A model generated the notes under the pieces. That model searched no databases. It worked only from the letters and a program-made list of their open reading frames with translations, and was not told the origin of the DNA. Shown in pieces: positions 17,940 through 26,374 of a stretch of 26,374 nt of DNA (position 1 is its first letter; each line of letters begins with the position of its first letter). The stretch spans positions 14,834 through 41,207 of the forward strand of contig UZAN01041740.1 of NCBI GenBank assembly GCA_900618425.1, in the 5' to 3' direction. Origin of the DNA: Echinostoma caproni. Lineage: Eukaryota > Platyhelminthes > Trematoda > Plagiorchiida > Echinostomatidae. The position numbers and the translations under genes were made by a program.

Positions 17940-18383
17940 TGTGATGGAAGGTGGTACAAGAAGAGTCCCAGCTAGCGAACGAATCAAGAATGGGGCCCAT
18001 CCAACCAGACGCGCAGACAGCGGCTGGAAGTACTTCGAGAGACAATATTGACTACCATCTGAGACGAACGAAGCGACAATTACAGCCCCACAGACAATCC
18101 ATAGCTAGACAGAAAGATATACGCCGAATGTCACTACGTCGGAGCTGTCAATCGACGTATCTGCCGCTACGATCGGGTCAAACCAGCCGGAACGGCAAGC
18201 GGAAGAAGAGGCAACCTACGTGCCAAGTGCGGACCAGAACCAGCAGGCATTGACCAACAGAAAGAGGCGTGAATCATCCTGCCGAGCGGTTAGGAATTGA
18301 ATGTATATAATTGAACGCGTACACCGGTTGTTTTTGAATTGGATCAATAAACGTTTTCCCAGCCAGCTCGCCTTCTCGCTACA
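17940..18383 (+). mobile_element. solo LTR, 444 bp
   Basis: The segment begins TGTGATGG and ends GCTACA, giving TGT...ACA termini, and is flanked by the 4-bp direct repeat atat (17936-17939 and 18384-18387). Inside are tatataa (18304-18310) and AATAAA (18346-18351), 42 bp apart, as in an LTR promoter and poly(A) region. No internal gag-pol is adjacent, so it fits a solo LTR left by LTR-LTR recombination. It does not resemble the sequence upstream of the gag at 3160, so it belongs to another family. The 100-codon frame inside (17951-18253) is probably chance. Confidence 0.78.
18304..18351 (+). promoter_or_regulatory. TATA box and poly(A) signal of the solo LTR
   Basis: tatataa at 18304-18310 and aataaa at 18346-18351. 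Could still start or end transcripts in the plus direction. Confidence 0.55.
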
Positions 18384-18387
18384 ATAT

Positions 18388-19907
18388 TACTATAATCAGA
18401 TTTGTAATGAGAGATCAAATTTCGAAATATGCTCATAGTCGTATTTAGAACACAGTTTCAGGCGAACAATTGTTTTCAATAAAGAGATAATATTAAGTTC
18501 AAAATTTTCGAAAATGGGAAAGGATTCTGCAGGCATATTTTGCAGTAATCACGAAGAAAACTGGTCACGCGGGTATATATACCATTGTAAACGGCGATGT
18601 GACTTTCACAATCACACTGCACGCTGAGGAAAATCGTCGTTTTCCCAAAACATACATGCTACTAACGAGTAGTTAAAATACATAATTCGAAAAAGTGCGA
18701 ATCAATCTTCAATCCCACTCAATTCGGATATGGTGCATGGACGGAACCGAATAATTTTTTGAGCACACTTGTCCGAAGAAGGAATACTCTACATTTCACG
18801 TAGTTTTTTGTGTTAATTTTTTTCAAGAACTGGATTGAAGGCGGAAATGAAAAATGAAATAGCTAAATTAAATCGTAATCAGAGAAAATTTCCTCCTCTA
18901 TACCTTTTCAACTTCAAGTGAATCCGCCGTCACTTCAAGTGAATCTAACCAATCGCACTCCACTGAAAACCCCCACAGGATTATTGGTGTCTCGGCCGAC
19001 AAATGTCACCGATTGGACCGGGTTTGTCTAAACCCATTCAGTCCGAATGAACTTAATTCTCCGTAAATAAACAAATGTAATTTTTGAGTGTGTTAGCGAG
19101 CGAGGATGAATGTTTCGGAGGGTGGGGTGGGGATGGGGGTGATGTGCGTTTTCCTCCCACACCCACCCGTTCCATCCTGGAGCGTTATATTCGTGATCGT
19201 TGATCGAGTGAACGAATGAACGAACTCGGAGTTAATTAACCTCTGTCGGTCAGGCAAGGAAGCGAATCATGTCAAGATGGATCGATGAGTTGGTCACCAT
19301 GCCCAGATGTGAATGTGCCCATGATTCAGTGCGTGAGTGGAGTCAGTCTAAGCCCTCAATAACCCAATGAGTAAATTCCTTTGAAGCAGAGCTTCTCTCG
19401 AATAAAACCGATTCCTTTGAATCAAACGCCAGGTAACATGTGTGAAGTGGACAAGATATGAGAAATGTTAGACAAGAATGAATAAAAAAAGTATGAAAAT
19501 GTGAGAAAAAGCAGTAAATGAGGAAATGGGGAGAATGTAAAAGGTGTCACATAGGGCAATCACTCTTATGGTCATGGTAACATCATTTTCCATTCTGTCT
19601 TAACTGATATGACACAATACCTGATGATCTGTTCGTGCCGAACCCGGTGATTCATTAGGTTGGAAACACGTTGTTGAGAAAAATTCAGCTGCCATTAATT
19701 TGCCCCTGTATTCGGTGAAACTTCTTCAGATGAAATGGGCGATCACAACCCACAGGTCAATTCACACCCTTCCTGAATCGTTTGTGTATCTGGTGCGGAA
19801 AGCTGACCGCAATGTTTCGACCTTCCGCTGTTCGTTAAAAACAACTCACAATTATTAAGCATTGCAAGATGGACTAAATGAACGATGATCACCATATTTA
19901 AGTATCT
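18388..19907. other. non-coding stretch, G-rich tract and short direct repeat
   Basis: No gene recognised. It contains a direct repeat of acttcaagtgaatc at about 18910-18946 (period about 21), a gtatatatac palindrome near 18573-18582, and a G-quadruplex motif at 19120-19139. Confidence 0.5.
19120..19139 (+). other. G-quadruplex motif
   Basis: Four G runs of 3, 4, 4 and 5 are separated by loops of 1, 1 and 2 bases (gggtggggtggggatggggg). Runs this long with loops this short predict a very stable parallel quadruplex. A C-rich tract (cctcccacacccacccg) follows on the same strand about 20 bases later. Confidence 0.8.
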
Positions 19908-20014
19908 TGTCAAGTGTGCATTTCAATGAACTGGCTCCGAAAGAGCTGTCCATCCAATGGTCACCCGATGTTGCAAACAAGGTTGTTGTGACGAAAATAC
20001 ACCTTCTGGATACA
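19908..20014 (+). CDS. weak candidate exon
   Basis: The plus-strand frame reads SSVHFNELAPKELSIQWSPD then VANKVVVTKIHLLDT, up to a possible donor (acaa/gtatat, GT at about 20015). The acceptor side is poor. Two other frames over the same bases are also open (19957-20247 plus, 20106-19855 minus), so the call is weak. No family is recognised. Confidence 0.2.
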
Positions 20015-20121
20015 AGTATATGAATGAACTGGCAAAAGATTACTGGATACGCATGCCCGACGAGCAGCAAGAACCGCGAAACCGGAAATTTTGTCCAGTC
20101 ATTCACATACTACTTATTGCA

Positions 20122-20142
20122 ATATATATATATATATATATA
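20122..20142. repeat. (AT)n microsatellite
   Basis: An uninterrupted AT dinucleotide run of 21 bases, likely length-variable between individuals. Confidence 0.95.
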
Positions 20143-20249
20143 CAAATTGTGCCAAACTGGAGAATAAAAATGCCACCGCGCCCAAACTATGTAAAGACGG
20201 TGGTTGGACACACATCTGCGAAGAGAACTATTACGTACACTTTGTAGCC

Positions 20250-21485
20250 AAGCGCGAACTAGTATGTTAACGTAAAGCAAAGGAAACCCTCTTGCCTAAA
20301 ATGGATGTGATTCAACAACGGTAATGAATACGATCAACAGAAATAGGTTCGCATATTTTCTTTCTGCGTCATATTTGTTATAAAATTATGCTCTCTAAAC
20401 AAATCAGTGCTGTCACCTCAAAAAATGAGCAACACAGGGAGAATGTTTCATACCTGTTCTATATAATTAGTGAACAGCGTGCATCCAGTCTACCGCGACT
20501 ACCATAGCGCTACTGCTTGTTGAAGGAACTTTTGAATTCGAGTCGTTGACGCCGGATACGCAGCGCACGTACCTGTGTGTGGTCTGCCACCATTCCGATT
20601 AGTCATGCGTTATTCTTTCAACTTTGCCACAACATGTACTCTGTCTCATACGTTGACCTGAAAACGTACTGGGAACAACTGTCGGGACAAAATGTGTGTC
20701 TCTTTCTTATCTTCTTCTATCCGATGAAACTTGAGATTTCACAAGGTCACCTAATCAGATTAAACAGTGGAGTTTATATCAGGATTCTGCTAAAACGTAT
20801 GCCTTTACTACTCGTGATTGAATCTAATTGACAGCACTAATTTAATCACAAATTTAATTTTAAAACGTCATATTTTTGCATGGAATTGAAAAATTGGTCT
20901 TTTTTTATTGATTTTTGTAAGAAACTGTGATCACTCACACTTGATTGCATGAAGGTAGGTTCCAGTAGAAGTTTTCGATGAATGTCAAACCATCAAAAAA
21001 TCGATTACCAATATATAAGTTCCTCAAGTCGCTTTTTCCTTCCTTCAGACTTCACTCCAAAGCACTCAGTTCATCCAGTGAATCATATGCTTAGATAAAG
21101 CGCCAGAATTTTCCTAATACAGCGCACGAATGATTGAGTATTTCCAGTGAGAAATATCCAAGATCAACCAGTCTATGTGCAGATGTGTGAGCGTAACACT
21201 CACAGATCATTGAACTGGCTTTATTTATCCGAAATTACTTATTATCCAATCAAAACAAACTTTCTTAAAATTCTATACAAAAATCAATAGACTAATTGAA
21301 AATGAACTATTTCTGAGACAACCAGTCTTTTATTCTGATTTATTTCAAGATGGATACTTACCACAAAATCACGTCGATTCACTCTCTGTGGTCAATAAAA
21401 GGGTGGCTGACTCATTATGTTTTTTAACTACAGAAAAATTATCACCATGTAGTAATGGATACAAACAGTTTATGTAGTTAGTTTT
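20250..21485. other. no recognised gene
   Basis: AT-rich sequence. The 84-codon frame at 20577-20831 has no recognisable features and no good splice signals. Confidence 0.4.
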
Positions 21486-21734
21486 TTGCTAGAACTCTGT
21501 TTATCGCCCGGATTAGCCCACCTGTCTGTAAATTCGTTACACATTAGTGTCGTATTATTGATTTACCTACGGAATATACGTGTTCGTGGAACGGTTGTCA
21601 TGACTGCATTGGACGCAGAACACGGAGCTATATTTCATTGTCCGCACGAACCCGACCATAAGTTCCCCCTCATTTTTGTATGCATAAATGAATTCGATAA
21701 GCCAATCTACCTAGATCGTATTAACTCTAAATGA
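21486..21734 (+). CDS. unassigned open frame, possible exon
   Basis: A plus-strand frame whose second half looks coding: RGTVVMTALDAEHGAIFHCP, then EPDHKFPLIFVCINEFDKPI, ending at TGA (21732-21734). There is no clear acceptor in front, and upstream codons are less protein-like. The product is unknown. It may be a terminal exon of a plus-strand gene or chance. Confidence 0.22.
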   Translation: MLELCLSPGLAHLSVNSLHISVVLLIYLRNIRVRGTVVMTALDAEHGAIFHCPHEPDHKFPLIFVCINEFDKPIYLDRINSK

Positions 21735-23090
21735 TAGAATCATTGCATTTTTCCTATACTGTTTCAGTCATTGAGGTGCAGTTTCGGAAAAAAAACAAAT
21801 GGCAATCATTTCTTCACATTGAGTACAGTTTTGTATATTTACTGCTTAAAATGCACTATGATAGTTTTTGTTGAAAAACACTGCCGCACAGTACGTATTA
21901 ATTTGTATTGGGCTCTCAGTCAACAAACGTATACTATCATATCCGATAAACATCGGTAGATTTTAAGATGGAAAAATAACTTCATAGGGTAAACTTTATA
22001 TAAAGAACAATGAGGACTTTGTAATCGCTTTACGCCTTATGTATAAATTATAGACGCATGCAACATGGTGTGTATTAAAGAAAGTAAACCAGTTGGATGC
22101 CAATTTTCTAGAGGGTATATAGCTTCACAGTCCACTTCATTTTCTGAAGATACAACAGAAACCCTTGAAAATAGCATTTTCTGGTCAAATACCACATTCA
22201 CTTTGTAAATCGTGATCGGTAAACTGGGCCATTTTTCGTAACATAGCTCCGCCTTCTCAATACTGGATTGCCAATGAGCCTACCAAACAATGAGCGAATA
22301 CATCAGACTCCTACATTTCCCAATGTCCTGCCTCCAAATTAGACACTTACCACGGATCAAAACATAGTCGACAAATGAGTCATATTTTTCAGTTCTATAT
22401 TGACTCACCACCTTAGGACTAACTTCAACAGTAGTTAGAATGTCCGTGCTCCTTCACCTCGCTATAAAACACATACCAAAAAGAAGTCACAAATCAATCG
22501 TCACATAAAATACAGTAAACACGAAGGAAAAACTAGATTCCCTGAGATTACATAAAAATAGCTTATCTCATGTTGTAACCGAAGGTTTCGGTCTCTCCTC
22601 CTTTCGTTGCTGAGTATGTGTGGTAGTGAGGGCACACTATAGACTACTATAGACTACACACGTTGGAAATCAGGAAGCGATGGCAACTCCACCATGATAA
22701 TTCAGTGTGTGAAGTGGGTAGTTGGGTTATGAAGATATCCTTTTATGAAATCAACATAGGAATGGAATGGAATATTTGAAAGCCTAACATTAACAGGAAT
22801 CGTGAGAAAACGATCAAAAAAACAATAGACAGGGAAGTATGATTAAAAATACAAATCTCGTTCAAATAAGCAACAGGCGTGTTTGGGAAAACACACGGGC
22901 AAAAAGTACTGAAGAAAACCATAATGGTGATGTGGAATTGGCTAAATCCACTTTATTTACGCCTTTTGTTGTGAAAATGTGTGATATAGATTGAACGATA
23001 TTGTTTTGATGAAGTATTAGTAAGGAGATTGTGCATTATTGAACAGTGAATAACTAACGGAAAACGAGCTTGTCCCCCCCTCCCCCTACA
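21735..23090. other. no recognised gene
   Basis: AT-rich intergenic or intronic sequence. The only structure noted is a perfect 10-bp tandem duplication, actatagact twice, at 22636-22655. Confidence 0.45.
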
Positions 23091-23190
23091 ATGTGCGCTA
23101 ATGATATATTCGGACAGTTGAAACCATGCAATTTTATCTTCAATGTCGGTAAATTGAATCCGCTATCTCTAGCACACCGTTTCTTCAAAG
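23091..23190 (+). CDS. candidate first coding exon with consensus donor
   Basis: ATG at 23091 opens 33 codons plus one base (MCANDIFGQLKPCNFIFNVG, then KLNPLSLAHRFFK) that run into CAAAG/gtgagt (GT at 23191), a near-perfect 5' splice site. It is preceded by a C-rich tract (tgtccccccctccccc). The phase-1 end would fit the exon starting at 24774. No domain is recognised. Alternatively it is an internal exon, but no AG is seen just before it. Confidence 0.35.
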
Positions 23191-23489
23191 GTGAGTAATC
23201 ATCCATTTAAGATGTGGTTCAACCGAGCAATAATATTGTTGTTTCCCCCTTGTAAACATGGATCATTGCAGATAGATCAGCCTAGATGTAATTGTTTGTG
23301 TGCTTCTGTGTATGTTAGGTCATTAATCCATCACGTTCCTTTCAATCTTAATGATTCCAACAACTAGTCGTGCTGTATCGCATCACTGTCAATTGGTTAC
23401 CCAGGCAACCCCAGTCATAACGAAAATTGTCCCTCAGTGTAAGAACATTGACCCCAAATTCATAAAGCCCTCTTTTGAAACAATACTAT

Positions 23490-23770
23490 TCTTACCGTGG
23501 AACAGCCTACATCGCAACTCGGAAGGATTACCTCCCCATCCCCACTACGATCTGGCTATCCCAACCCAATATACACACGCGCACATACAGAAACGCGGAT
23601 GACGATATCACAGTAAACGGACAATTCAACTCGGTTGGGACCAAAGCAATGGGGTACAAAGTGTCTAGCTTCGTTAACTCTCGTAGCACCGCGCCCAAGC
23701 AGGAAAGTATCTTGTTCCATACTTTTCTTTGTGAGAAAAAAATGATTATTCGAAAAAATTTCAAGTGAAA
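23490..23770 (-). repeat. probable dispersed trematode repeat
   Basis: Three frames are open across this interval on both strands, including VLRELTKLDTLYPIALVPTE and NEARHFVPHCFGPNRVELSV on the minus strand. I recall similar strings in conceptual translations from liver-fluke genomes, which points to a repeat and not a gene. That memory was not checked. Confidence 0.35.
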
Positions 23771-23798
23771 TCAGGATGAACATTGTGTCCCGTAGAAT

Positions 23799-23999
23799 TT
23801 ATTCAGCCCTCGAGTGGATAGCTATTTCTACAGCCTGAAAACAAACGCACCGTAAGTTTTCCTTCACATGTTTGATTGTTCTAATCTGAGTTGAGTCAAA
23901 AATGTTCCACAAATTGACCCCATACTCAGCGGCTACTAACCACGCCCTTTGTTGGTCCCAACGGTGAGAATGAATCATCATAGTAGGGCGTAGCCTCAT
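23799..23999 (-). CDS. unassigned 66-codon frame ending inside AATAAA
   Basis: The minus-strand frame reads HSHRWDQQRAWLVAAEYGVN, LWNIFDSTQIRTIKHVKENL and then AVEIAIHSRAE. The WLVAAEYGVNLWNIFD piece has a passing WD40 look. A cggtgcgtttgttttcag segment near 23840 looks like a donor and an acceptor only about 16 bases apart, too short to be an intron. The stop TAA overlaps AATAAA (complement of 23798-23803). It may be part of the neighbouring repeat. Confidence 0.25.
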   Translation of the reverse strand: MRLRPTMMIHSHRWDQQRAWLVAAEYGVNLWNIFDSTQIRTIKHVKENLRCVCFQAVEIAIHSRAE

Positions 24000-24458
24000 A
24001 CGAAAATCTTTTCCTCTCCTATTAGTTTGCGCTTTGTGCTAACGTGCACTGTCTCCCTACTCACTAGTATGTGTCACCCCGACAACCCATTCGAATAAGC
24101 GTAGATTTTTTGGTGTAGCGTGGAACGTGTGGCATTATATAATCCCAAAACCAAGCTACCTGACTCAGTTTGCGATTAGAATGCGGCTGAAATGACAGAC
24201 AGACTTAGAAAGCCTTCTGTGATAGTAGAGTAACTGCTCCCAAAGTCACTCACTATATTTAACGGATAATGTTCTTACTTATTAGTATGAATGGGTCGAC
24301 TATTGAAGCAAGCAAGCATCGTTCAATCTTAAACACAATCGTGCGAACCAAGTAGTCTCTTGTGTATCACCTACCTAATCCAAAACTCAACTTAATTATA
24401 TTTATGAAACTGTGATGATTGTGCATAGACTACGAACCTCGATTTGTTTTTAGTAAAT

Positions 24459-24656
24459 ATGAAATTCTTGTGCACACACAATTTGTTGATTGCAATACTA
24501 CATTTGAGCTTCGGATATGTTCTCACCTCTTCCCGGGTTCAAGTTCTGACTGTTTGTTTGGCACAATACATAAAACAAAGCAGTGACGAAACGATAACGC
24601 AAGTGTTTATATGTGTATTTAATGACACGTTGATGAAAAATTCAAAATACGATTGA
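24459..24656 (+). CDS. possible small secreted protein or signal-peptide exon
   Basis: The ATG at 24459 (A at -3) opens 65 codons. The first about 23 residues (MKFLCTHNLLIAILHLSFGY) have a basic residue, a leucine-rich core and small residues (TSS) where a signal peptidase could cut. The rest (VLTVCLAQYIKQSSDETITQ, then VFICVFNDTLMKNSKYD) has two cysteines. No family is recognised. A frame this short in AT-rich DNA may be chance. Confidence 0.28.
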   Translation: MKFLCTHNLLIAILHLSFGYVLTSSRVQVLTVCLAQYIKQSSDETITQVFICVFNDTLMKNSKYD

Positions 24657-24773
24657 ACAAGAACAACACATGAACATATAGTACTTTATGATTCTTTCCA
24701 TAGAAAAATGATGATCATATATCCATTGATTATGGAACCAAATAAAAAATAGATAATTTGAGTACAATTGCAG

Positions 24774-24901
24774 GGACCCATTTTAATACAACTGGGGCCA
24801 CTGTTGGGTTACGAATGACAGATGATTATTTTCCTCGGCAATTATTAACAACAGGGGTTTATGTTACCATCAAAGATTACAACGTATCAAATGCTGTTTA
24901 A
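24774..24901 (+). CDS. candidate terminal exon, Cache-like segment
   Basis: After acceptor attgcag (24767-24773) a frame stays open for 42 codons to TAA (24899-24901): THFNTTGATVGLRMTDDYFP, then RQLLTTGVYVTIKDYNVSNA. The ATVGLRMTDDYF string resembles the strand-helix turn of Cache domains (general form GVVGVDISLDYL), which occurs in calcium-channel alpha2-delta subunits among others. The resemblance covers only about 15 residues. Its phase fits the donor at 23190. No AATAAA was seen close downstream on this strand. Confidence 0.3.
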
Positions 24902-25049
24902 ATCACAAAAAATTCTGTTTTTCACAAAAATCAGCTGACTCGCAGTCTTGGAATTAACTAGATCAGCCGACAACACAAGGGTCTGGAACCATGATTAACC
25001 CGGGTCACACGTCTTCCTGGGCTGCTGAATGAAAATGATCTGGAATCAG

Positions 25050-25055
25050 TTTATT
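25050..25055 (-). terminator. poly(A) signal of the claudin-like gene
   Basis: AATAAA on the minus strand (tttatt on plus), 45 bases after the stop codon. Confidence 0.65.
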
Positions 25056-25100
25056 GAGCAGCAACATTATCAAAATGAACCAATCACAATTGTTTTGAAA

Positions 25101-25811
25101 CTATGAAGCGACTGAAATAGAAAAGGATTTTTCTTTGGGTTTATTCACGAGAGGGAAAACATACACATCCTCTTCGTAATTTCGTCTGTCGATGGATACC
25201 TGGACAGCAATATATCCCGTGGTCACGAAGGCTAAACAGCCACTTAGAGCGGCCAAACCAAATCCAGAGGATGGCCAATTGAGGAAAGGATAAGGCATCC
25301 ACTGAGGTTCCAATTGCTGGATTCCAAAGATGATTATGGAAATTGTTATCAAGCAACCGTCGACAAAGCTTATAAAGAGAATTGCTGCAGACAGAACGTT
25401 TCGTTTTCTTGTATTTGGAATTTCACATAGAAGATAAACAAAGAGCAGAATAGTTCCAAGCGAGTACAGAAAAAGAGCAACCGACATTAAAACTTGAATC
25501 AAAATAAACCACCACGGTGTCAAGTAAACACGAACTCGAGCGAAGTGATCGGAAAATATCCACCAACAACCATAGTAGGATTGCATGTTTACATCGGTTC
25601 GAAACACAAAACCTTTGAGACAGAATTCCCATAGTCCAAGCCTTTCAAAAGGTGTATGAATCCTCGAGTACGACTGCAGCCAATAGGGCGATACAAACCC
25701 ACCTATCATCGACAAGTAACCGATAGAATTTGTCACAAATGAGAACATAGCGTATACCACATTATGCGTACTTCGACGATTTTCAACTTCGGTAAACTTT
25801 GAAGTTGACAT
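25101..25811 (-). CDS. claudin/PMP22-superfamily four-span membrane protein
   Basis: Intact, intronless frame of 236 residues from ATG at 25811 to TAG. Hydrophobic segments lie at about residues 19-41, 102-128, 140-164 and 182-205, giving four spans with a long first outer loop. That loop holds RLGLWEFC (W61, C64) and YYGCWWIF (C82), matching the GLW-x2-C signature and paired cysteine of claudin-type proteins. The GLW/GCWW form is most like the invertebrate septate-junction group (fly pasiflora type or nematode Clc-like). Members act in junctions, barriers or channel regulation at the plasma membrane. The C-terminal tail (NYEEDVYVFPLVNKPKEK) is cytoplasmic. The exact subfamily is not certain. 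tctcag directly precedes the ATG, suggesting a 5' UTR intron or a trans-splice acceptor. Confidence 0.82.
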   Translation of the reverse strand: MSTSKFTEVENRRSTHNVVYAMFSFVTNSIGYLSMIGGFVSPYWLQSYSRIHTPFERLGLWEFCLKGFVFRTDVNMQSYYGCWWIFSDHFARVRVYLTPWWFILIQVLMSVALFLYSLGTILLFVYLLCEIPNTRKRNVLSAAILFISFVDGCLITISIIIFGIQQLEPQWMPYPFLNWPSSGFGLAALSGCLAFVTTGYIAVQVSIDRRNYEEDVYVFPLVNKPKEKSFSISVAS

Positions 25812-26119
25812 CTGAGAACTTGAAGTCTTTAAGTGTTATACGGGTGCGGGTTTATGCTCAAAGATCCCTAGGCTTGTTGATTCACAATGTTGCGTGTTTT
25901 CCTCTGTCCCGAATCACGAATTTTAATCAAGATTCCACCAGAGCTGTCGTTGGGTAACTGTGGTTTTTCCAAGACCTGTTCGGTTGAAGTGGTCACCTAG
26001 AACGGAATAGAAAATGGAGAAAAGGGGAATAGATCCAGTATCCACTCATAGTGTTCTATATAATGCCAAAAGTGAAGTCTGATGAAGTGAAGTGGGGGAA
26101 GATAGAGGGAAACAACACG
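25812..26119. other. upstream flank of claudin-like gene and LINE 3' UTR
   Basis: No gene recognised. The right part is probably the 3' untranslated tail of the LINE fragment that starts near 26120. Confidence 0.4.
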
Positions 26120-26374
26120 GACTACAACCCAGAAGCTAGCCCAATCTATATTTGGAAACGGGCGTTTTGGGGATGTCATCCGTTTCTTGGTGGAAGCCAT
26201 TCCAAAGATAGATAGCCCGGTGCGTAAAGAAGCGATGACCGATTCCAATAAGATCCCGCGTATAAAAGTTTCATACTATGATCACAAAGACTGCATGCTG
26301 GTGAGCGAAATAAAGTCGCCAATCCTGCTGGACTTCAAAAGCTGGTGTTCTGATTCTACTAGTTTCAGGGGGGC
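26120..26374 (-). mobile_element. LINE ORF2 C-terminal fragment
   Basis: On the minus strand the reading IGIGHRFFTHRAIYLWNGFH, followed by PKTPVSKYRLG, matches the common end of CR1/Jockey LINE ORF2. There the protein ends in an RxxFFTxRVVxxWNxLPxxVVxAxS-x-FKxxLD pattern. Spacing and the FF-R-WN residues fit, but LP is replaced and the frame is broken. It continues off the right edge. It may or may not be the same family as the LINE at 3340-5160. Confidence 0.6.

Noticed and set aside
17951..18253. 100-codon basic frame
   Set aside because: It lies inside the solo LTR. Composition is low-complexity Arg/Gln/Ser and no domain is seen.
1..26374. CRISPR arrays, bacterial-style operons, rRNA genes
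   Set aside because: No regularly spaced direct repeats, ribosome-binding-site-led gene strings or rRNA-like sequence were seen. The gene structure is eukaryotic.

Overview
The window looks like flatworm, most likely digenean trematode, genomic DNA. It is AT-leaning and intron-rich, with genes split into short exons by long introns and a heavy load of broken retroelements: Ty3/gypsy, two or more non-LTR (LINE) lineages, and tRNA-headed SINEs. The assignment rests on gene structure and remembered element style, not on a search. The sequence is a scaffold, with one 850-base N gap (15041-15890) and single Ns at 2615, 3988, 10088 and 17148 that look like contig joins.

Layout. 1-3330 (minus): a decayed Ty3/gypsy gag-pol element, cut by a 581-bp endonuclease-only LINE derivative with a perfect 12-bp target-site duplication and by a 128-bp insertion in gag. 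3340-5160 (minus): endonuclease plus partial reverse transcriptase of a CR1/Jockey-type LINE. 5160-9464: probably intronic, with an unassigned minus ORF, one copy of a 257-bp repeat, a SINE and a LINE RT fragment. 9465-12372 (plus): three exons of a PINK1-like mitochondrial Ser/Thr kinase, covering DFG to the stop codon. The N-lobe and HRD loop were not found here and probably lie left of the window. 12373-14660: SINE copies. 14739-17430: candidate exons of an unidentified gene, partly lost in the gap. 17940-18383: a solo LTR. 18384-25000: mostly non-coding, with weak exon candidates, a strong G-quadruplex motif and diffuse repeats. 25101-25811 (minus): an intact intronless 236-residue claudin/PMP22-type four-span membrane protein with its own poly(A) signal. 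The right edge (minus) carries the C-terminal tail of another LINE.

The confidently recognised host genes are the PINK1-like kinase (mitochondrial quality control) and the claudin-like protein. There is no operon logic. The more interesting structure is transposon-derived: an inverted, almost identical repeat pair in the introns flanking two kinase exons, the nested insertion with its target-site duplication, a precise solo LTR, and single-N joins whose duplicated flanks explain a false frameshift in the kinase. I found no convincing new defence or biosynthetic system.
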